Shown here: one piece after another, positions 59,753 through 64,000 of the stretch | Numbering within the stretch: the first letter of the stretch is position 1 | How the letters are laid out: each line of letters starts with the position of its first letter | NCBI GenBank assembly: GCA_002748705.1 | Contig: PDSZ01000041.1 | Coordinates: forward strand, 62,001-126,000 | Source of the DNA: Candidatus Fermentibacterota bacterium | GTDB taxonomy: Bacteria; Fermentibacterota; Fermentibacteria; Fermentibacterales; Fermentibacteraceae | DNA: 64,000 bases | Direction: 5' to 3' | The notes under the pieces: generated by a model | Databases searched by the model: none | Told to the model about the DNA's origin: nothing | What the model saw: only the letters and a program-made list of their open reading frames with translations | Made by a program: the position numbers and the translations under genes

Positions 59753-60391
59753 ATGCCAGTCCAGTTAAAGCTTGAAAAAAGAACAAGAAAAGGATCACGA
59801 GAATCCCGAAGGCTCCGAAGAGACGGGTACATACCAGGTGTGATTTACGGCAGAAAAGATGCTGAGGAAATCGTAAAGATTCACAGGCACCACTTCATGA
59901 CAGAGATAGGTTTTGCCAGATCTCTGGGTATTGTTGAGCTTGATCTTGAGGGAACAACACTAAAGAGCATCCTCAAGGATGTTCAGTGGGACTCTCTGAC
60001 CGACAAGCCTGTTCACATCGACTTCATGACAGTCTCAGATGACCAGATGGTCACGGTTCCTGTTCCTGTCCGTCTTGAAGGCTCCCCTCTGGGCGTATCA
60101 ATAGACGGAGGTATTCTGGATCACACCATGTACGAAGTAGACATAACTGTTAAGGCCTCTGACATTCCGCCTGAACTTGTCTTTGATGTGTCCAATCTGA
60201 GACTCAACGAAAGGCTGCACCTTTCTTCAATAGAACTTCCGGAAGGCATGTCCGCAGACCTTACAAATGATCCTGTAATCGCTTCCATCATTCCTCCCAA
60301 GGTCAGCAAGTCTGTATCAGAGGAAGAAGAAGCTGAGGGCGAAGAAGCTGAAGAAGGAGCTGAACAGGCTTCTGAGGACGAAGACAGCTAA
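59753..60391 (+). CDS. rplY: 50S ribosomal protein L25 (general stress protein CTC type)
   Basis: 5S rRNA-binding protein. The N-terminal L25 domain reads LEKRTRKGSRESRRLRRDGY, IPGVIYGRKDAEEIVKIHRH, LKDVQWDSLTDKPVHIDFMT; the C-terminal TL5/CTC domain follows (VPVPVRLEGSPLGVSIDGGI, ELVFDVSNLRLNERLHLSSI). A Glu-rich tail of about 30 residues ends the 212-residue protein. GAGAGGA is 8 nt before the ATG. The rplY-pth pairing is widespread. Confidence 0.95.
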   Translation: MPVQLKLEKRTRKGSRESRRLRRDGYIPGVIYGRKDAEEIVKIHRHHFMTEIGFARSLGIVELDLEGTTLKSILKDVQWDSLTDKPVHIDFMTVSDDQMVTVPVPVRLEGSPLGVSIDGGILDHTMYEVDITVKASDIPPELVFDVSNLRLNERLHLSSIELPEGMSADLTNDPVIASIIPPKVSKSVSEEEEAEGEEAEEGAEQASEDEDS

Positions 60392-60397
60392 ACAGAA

Positions 60398-60976
60398 GTG
60401 GATACTTCAGAACCGGATATCCGCATAGTTCTGTGCCTGGGTAATCCAGGTCCGAAGTACGCACTTACATGGCATAACGCCGGTTTCTGGGTGGCCGACA
60501 TACTGGCTGCGCAAGCCGGCGTTTCCTTCAAACGGGCAGGCGCGTTCGAAATTGCTTTTCTCCCTGGCAGCATCAGCCTGGTAAAACCTTCAACTTATAT
60601 GAATGAGAGCGGCAGAGCTGCAGGGGCCATTCTGAACTCCAAACAGCAGGATCCGGAAAATATGCTTGTGGTCTGCGATGATGTGAACCTTCCGGCAGGA
60701 ACTCTCCGGCTGAGAAAATCAGGTTCAGCAGGGGGACACAACGGCCTGAGAAACATCATTGATGTGCTGGGAACACTGGATTTTCCAAGGCTCCGAATAG
60801 GCGCTGGTCCCAAACCTGAACGAATGGATCTTGCAAAATTCGTTCTTTCAAAAGTTCCTGAAGCCAGGCAGGAACTTGTGTCTTTCTCTGCACACAAGGC
60901 AGCAGACTGCGTTCTTGAGGCAGTGAACAGGGGAATTGCAGAGGCTCAGTCTAAATACAACGGTCCTGTGGAGTAA
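60398..60976 (+). CDS. pth: Peptidyl-tRNA hydrolase
   Basis: Recycles peptidyl-tRNA. IRIVLCLGNPGPKYALTWHN carries the catalytic His; LVKPSTYMNESGRAAG, VVCDDVNLPAGTLRLRKSGS with the catalytic Asp, and AGGHNGLRNIIDVLGTLDFP with LRIGAGP are all intact. 192 residues. GTG start 6 nt after rplY. It is the last gene of the plus-strand operon before the AT-rich island. Confidence 0.95.
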   Translation: MDTSEPDIRIVLCLGNPGPKYALTWHNAGFWVADILAAQAGVSFKRAGAFEIAFLPGSISLVKPSTYMNESGRAAGAILNSKQQDPENMLVVCDDVNLPAGTLRLRKSGSAGGHNGLRNIIDVLGTLDFPRLRIGAGPKPERMDLAKFVLSKVPEARQELVSFSAHKAADCVLEAVNRGIAEAQSKYNGPVE

Positions 60977-61033
60977 AAGCCACACAGCTCAACTCTCCAA
61001 CTCTTTTATTCATAATTGAGTATCTTTGTCATT

Positions 61034-61100
61034 GGTGCAGGTTCCTTTCTGAATTAAGAGTTTTAGCTGATTCTCAATTCTAACGAAAGGGACTTGCACC
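61034..61100. repeat. 67-bp imperfect palindrome at the edge of an AT-rich island
   Basis: GGTGCAGGTTCCTTTC at one end and GAAAGGGACTTGCACC at the other match in 14 of 16 pairs; inside them GAATTAAGAG faces TTCTCAATTC with 8 of 10 matching, leaving a loop of about 10 nt. This could be a terminator-like hairpin for pth, a MITE-like element, or the remains of a mobile-element end. It partly overlaps the earliest possible start of the next gene. Confidence 0.6.
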
Positions 61101-61873
61101 TCAAACCAATTTACACCAATCTACGGACGGGACAGGTGAAATTGAAAGAAGAAACACTGGAAAAAGTAAAGACCGTGGAGACTGATCAGTGCAGCAGGTT
61201 CGTCGATGCCCTTACTCATTATGAGTGTTTAATAGCAGAAGGAGACGATCCATTTCATGACGATGAGATACTGAGAAGCTATATGTCAAAATGGGATGGA
61301 CCTGAGTTCTTCACTGCATTGGGTGAGTTGCAAGGCAAACATGTAGCAGAGATAGGTGTTGGTACTGGCAGACTTGCTAAACGAATCCTTGAATTGGGTT
61401 GCAGGCACTTCACTGGTATTGATATATCCCCTAGCACAATTGCTAAAGCGAGACTGAATCTTAAACAATATAATAATATAGATTTAATCGTAGCAGATGC
61501 TGAATCATATACATCAACTGAGGCATATGATGTTATATACAGCGTTTTAACATTTATGCATCTTAAGGACAAAAGGAAAACAATAGCAAACATTGTCAAC
61601 TCCCTGAAACCTAATGGCATTGCGGTGGTATCTATTAGTAAGCAAAAGAAGGTTATCACATGTGGTAATCGCAAGATAGAGTTATATCTTGATTCAGCAG
61701 CGAATTGTGCGAAAATCTTTAAACTTAACGGGTGTATAGTAGAGTCGTTGATTGATGTGGTAGACTTCTTCACCTTTCCAAACGGAGAGAAAGATTCAAC
61801 ATATGGCCAGGTAGCAACAACCATTGTTAAGGCTATAAAGCCATTGGATAGTTATACTATGGCTTTAACATGA
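61094..61873 (+). CDS. Class I SAM-dependent methyltransferase, probably acquired
   Basis: Rossmann-fold methyltransferase: motif I GKHVAEIGVGTGRLAKRILE (about residues 80-100), acidic motif GCRHFTGIDISPSTIAKARL, IDLIVADAESYTS, YDVIYSVLTFMHLKDKRKTI, LKPNGIAVVSIS. Substrate unknown; the layout fits small-molecule methyltransferases. Codon use is clearly more AT-rich than neighbouring genes, and it lies between a palindrome and an IS21 remnant, suggesting horizontal transfer. Start unsure: TTG 61094, GTG 61136 or TTG 61142 (after AGGTG) are all possible. 259 residues at most. Confidence 0.75.
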   Translation: MHLKPIYTNLRTGQVKLKEETLEKVKTVETDQCSRFVDALTHYECLIAEGDDPFHDDEILRSYMSKWDGPEFFTALGELQGKHVAEIGVGTGRLAKRILELGCRHFTGIDISPSTIAKARLNLKQYNNIDLIVADAESYTSTEAYDVIYSVLTFMHLKDKRKTIANIVNSLKPNGIAVVSISKQKKVITCGNRKIELYLDSAANCAKIFKLNGCIVESLIDVVDFFTFPNGEKDSTYGQVATTIVKAIKPLDSYTMALT

Positions 61874-62132
61874 ATACAATGACAAGCAAGGCGCAAATAG
61901 CAATGTGAACATAAATGTCTGCAGATAATACTCATCAATATCCTTTCAGTGAATAACAGCCCTGCATGAAAGAAAACAGAGTTAATTCCACTCTCGCTTC
62001 TACGGCTTATAACAGTACAGCTATTTCACACTTTACCGCTGAATATATTTCTGCAGCTGAATCCATCAGAAAACAACGGATACCGATAATTCTTTAAAAC
62101 CTGGACAGCGACAATTAGATTTCCCCACTGAA

Positions 62133-62402
62133 TTATTCTCTTTTCTTTGCCTTCTTCGATGTCTCCAGCCGATAGCCTGGCGTATTCATTTCAAGGATCA
62201 CACTGTGGTGAACAAGACGGTCGATAGCCGCCGCAGTTGTTATTGGATCCTTGAATATTCTTTCCCACTGGGAGAATTGCAGATTGCTGGTAATCAGCAC
62301 ACTGCCCCTCTCGTATCTTTCAGCCAGCAGAGTGAACAGTACCTCCATCTCGTTCCTGCTCCGCTGACACTCTGGACAGGCAGCAGCCGTATCAGATGCC
62401 AC
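62133..62402 (-). pseudogene. C-terminal remnant of an IS21-family helper ATPase (IstB)
   Basis: RNEMEVLFTLLAERYERGSV, LITSNLQFSQWERIFKDPIT and TTAAAIDRLVHHSVILEMNT followed by GYRLE are the last 80 or so residues of IstB-type transposition helpers; the P-loop half (about 170 residues) and istA are missing. The first dozen residues of the open frame are not IstB-like and mark the breakpoint. Just past the stop, CAGCGACAATTAGATTTCCC (about 62105-62124) may be part of the original IS end. It is a dead fragment. Confidence 0.75.
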
Positions 62403-62658
62403 CGGTGATCAGTATCATGGTTTAGCTGACTGGAAGAATGTTTTAATTGACATTGACACAGCTATCTGACTATACAATAATAGTTTGTTAGTTTTTGGAA
62501 GGCTGCGCTGAATACAGGGTTTCGGCAAAGTGCCGGAACTTTTGAGATAGTATTTCTGAAAACTGGAGAATGTAACAGTTACTAAAGACAGAGTCATTTC
62601 GAAAAGGTAAGATCTGCCTTTTTCGTCAATGACACAGCTTGATTATTGGAGACTGATA

Positions 62659-64000
62659 ATGCAAAAGCTGCTTATGATTCTGATACTCGCCGCTGCCGCC
62701 ATGGCAGCAGGTGACTGCGACACTCCGGACGGGCCGCAGCCCTATCAGGCGCCGCCACCGGTGTACACCGACAGCGACCAGATTCCAGGTATCGAGGGAT
62801 ATGCCTCGCCTGTGATCCACAGTAGCCACAGACCTCCTGAGGGGCCTGCAACCTGGGAAGAAGACTGGGGATGGGATGTTCTGGTTCACGACACACGGGT
62901 TGGCTCAAATCAGGATATCGCACTTGATGAAGACACCGGTGATCTTTATGCGATTTTTGATACCAATCACTCCACTATGGACAGCGTCATCGTCTGCCGT
63001 TCCCAGGACGGCGGAGCTACCTGGAACTTATGGGTAGTAAGCTACAACCCCGGTGGATCAGTTGACAATCCCATGATTGAGATCGTCAAGGATACATCCG
63101 GCCAGGAGTGGGTCTGCATGTTCTTTGTAGCCTCAGATGGACTCTGGATGCGAAGAATGACTCCTGCTCAAACCGGAGCTGTCTACGAGAAAATAGCCGA
63201 TAATGTTGTAGAAGATTACGATGTTGCAGGTGAAGCTGGCACCGCAGGATGGGTCTATGTTACCTATGTTCCTGAAGGAACTACAAACATCGGAGCAGCA
63301 CGGAACCATCTCGCAGGAGGCGGATGGATTAATAATTATCAGCTCTATACCGCTACACAGGTCGATCCTTATCCAACCATAGCCTGTGCCACCGGCGGTG
63401 TGGTTTCAGTTGCTTTTTCAGATACACGATGGACAGGCAACAACGAAATCAGGCAAAGGAGAAGCGTTGACTACGGCAGCTCATGGAGTGGTTCCGAGCA
63501 GATCAGCAACAACTCAAGTGGTGCGGATCTCACCTGGACAGACATGGCCTATACCCACAACTCATCAACAACTGCTGCAGGATGGATATTCACCACCTTC
63601 GAATTCTCCAACTACGACAACCTGGGTTACTACTACACCACTAATGCAGGCCAAAGCTGGAATTACGGAGATGTAATGTATCCATATGACGCTGATCAGA
63701 ACATGCCCGATCTCTGCGCCTACAGAAACAGCCCAACGGTAACACTGGCCTACAATTCCGATCCCGGTGATTCAACCATGTTCAGCTGGACAGCTGGCAC
63801 CAATCCAACCAACTGGACAACTCCGGTCAGGATTAACGATCATCAGGCCACAGGATACTGGCCTCCATCAGTCGTCAGCTCCTTCTACCCTGCCGTTCTC
63901 TACACCTCCTGGACTCAGGACTACAACTGCTTCTTTGACTGGGGTGCTAATACTTCAGTAGAAGAGGAAAACAGCTTATCCCTTCCAGGATGGGAAGTTT
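62659..64000 (+). CDS. Secreted Asp-box (BNR/sialidase-like) protein, 3' end outside window
   Basis: Starts with a signal peptide MQKLLMILILAAAAMAAGDC, possibly a lipoprotein or a plain cleavage site after MAAG. At least 447 residues, open to the window end. Asp-box motifs S/T-x-D/N-x-G-x-x-W recur: RSQDGGATWN, RSVDYGSSWS, TTNAGQSWN, each near the end of a beta hairpin, as in sialidase/BNR propellers and related hydrolases. ISNNSSGADLTWTDMAYTHN and INDHQATGYWPPSVVSSFYP fit a six-bladed repeat protein. The last visible residues (SVEEENSLSLPGWEV) look like the linker before a type IX sorting tail. GGAG is 7 nt before the ATG. Catalytic activity cannot be judged. Confidence 0.78.
   Translation, partial: MQKLLMILILAAAAMAAGDCDTPDGPQPYQAPPPVYTDSDQIPGIEGYASPVIHSSHRPPEGPATWEEDWGWDVLVHDTRVGSNQDIALDEDTGDLYAIFDTNHSTMDSVIVCRSQDGGATWNLWVVSYNPGGSVDNPMIEIVKDTSGQEWVCMFFVASDGLWMRRMTPAQTGAVYEKIADNVVEDYDVAGEAGTAGWVYVTYVPEGTTNIGAARNHLAGGGWINNYQLYTATQVDPYPTIACATGGVVSVAFSDTRWTGNNEIRQRRSVDYGSSWSGSEQISNNSSGADLTWTDMAYTHNSSTTAAGWIFTTFEFSNYDNLGYYYTTNAGQSWNYGDVMYPYDADQNMPDLCAYRNSPTVTLAYNSDPGDSTMFSWTAGTNPTNWTTPVRINDHQATGYWPPSVVSSFYPAVLYTSWTQDYNCFFDWGANTSVEEENSLSLPGWEV

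Overview
This is a bacterial chromosome segment of roughly even base composition. It is gene-dense and most genes lie on the minus strand in tight operons, with many 1-4 nt stop/start overlaps of the ATGA, GTGA or TGATG type. The organism looks like a little-studied member of the FCB superphylum (Fibrobacteres-Chlorobi-Bacteroidetes and relatives); a Fermentibacteria-like lineage is my guess. The evidence is several secreted proteins with Por-type (type IX secretion) C-terminal tails, a standard housekeeping gene order, and some traits more familiar from actinobacteria (inositol-phosphate synthase, a second CDP-alcohol phosphotransferase, a decaprenyl-phosphate phosphoribosyltransferase-like UbiA protein). 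There is no rRNA operon, phage or CRISPR array. The taxonomic placement is inference.

Layout. 1-2000: tail of a probable membrane glycosyltransferase, then pruA with its own promoter and terminator palindrome. 2002-3870: an intact IS5-superfamily insertion sequence abutting the wreck of an IS1380-type transposase. 3934-13883: core genes on the minus strand (rseP-dxr-cdsA-uppS-frr-pyrH-tsf-rpsB with a structured rpsB leader; rpsI-rplM; recA-recX plus an unknown gene). 14086-20972: sdaA, then thpR, cinA, pgpA, pgsA, recR, ybaB, dnaX and the SRP RNA. 21100-24818: two unusual proteins, a membrane-anchored PP2C-like protein that has lost its catalytic aspartates and a TPR protein with a long acidic repeat linker, separated by tRNA-Ala; tRNA-Ser(GGA) follows. 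25370-33356: an accessory region of exported proteins with two tandem paralogue pairs, each with one decayed copy, plus maf, dtd, a subtilisin-like protease and a TPR/PEGA/TonB-like protein. 33533-38513: pyrE, two perfect 144-bp copies of a structured non-coding element, mtfA, a CYTH protein, tRNA-Ser(TGA), a GroES-like protein and a PHP phosphoesterase. 38630-48804: a lipid operon (rpmF-plsX-fabH-fabG-acpP-fabF-rnc) running into an acyl-CoA dehydrogenase with etfB-etfA, and a phosphohexomutase. 48801-57769: ctp protease, tmk, ino1, a PI-phosphate-synthase-like gene, rsmI and two tandem Na/Pi cotransporter paralogues. 57894-60976: plus-strand ubiA-ispE-tRNA-Gln-rplY-pth. 61034-62402: an AT-rich island with a long palindrome, a methyltransferase and an IS21 istB remnant. 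62659-end: an exported Asp-box protein that runs off the window.

How the genes fit together. The window covers isoprenoid and undecaprenyl-carrier synthesis (dxr, ispE, uppS), phospholipid synthesis (plsX, cdsA, pgsA, pgpA, ino1 and its partner), type II fatty acid synthesis, translation, and recombination/replication (recA, recX, recR, dnaX). The most unusual signals are: (1) three genes whose best start is CTG, two of them behind near-perfect Shine-Dalgarno sequences and one needed to complete a catalytic motif; (2) the duplicated 144-bp structured element; (3) the catalytically dead PP2C-like membrane protein next to a TPR protein with a reiterated D-[LF]-x-x-I-F motif.
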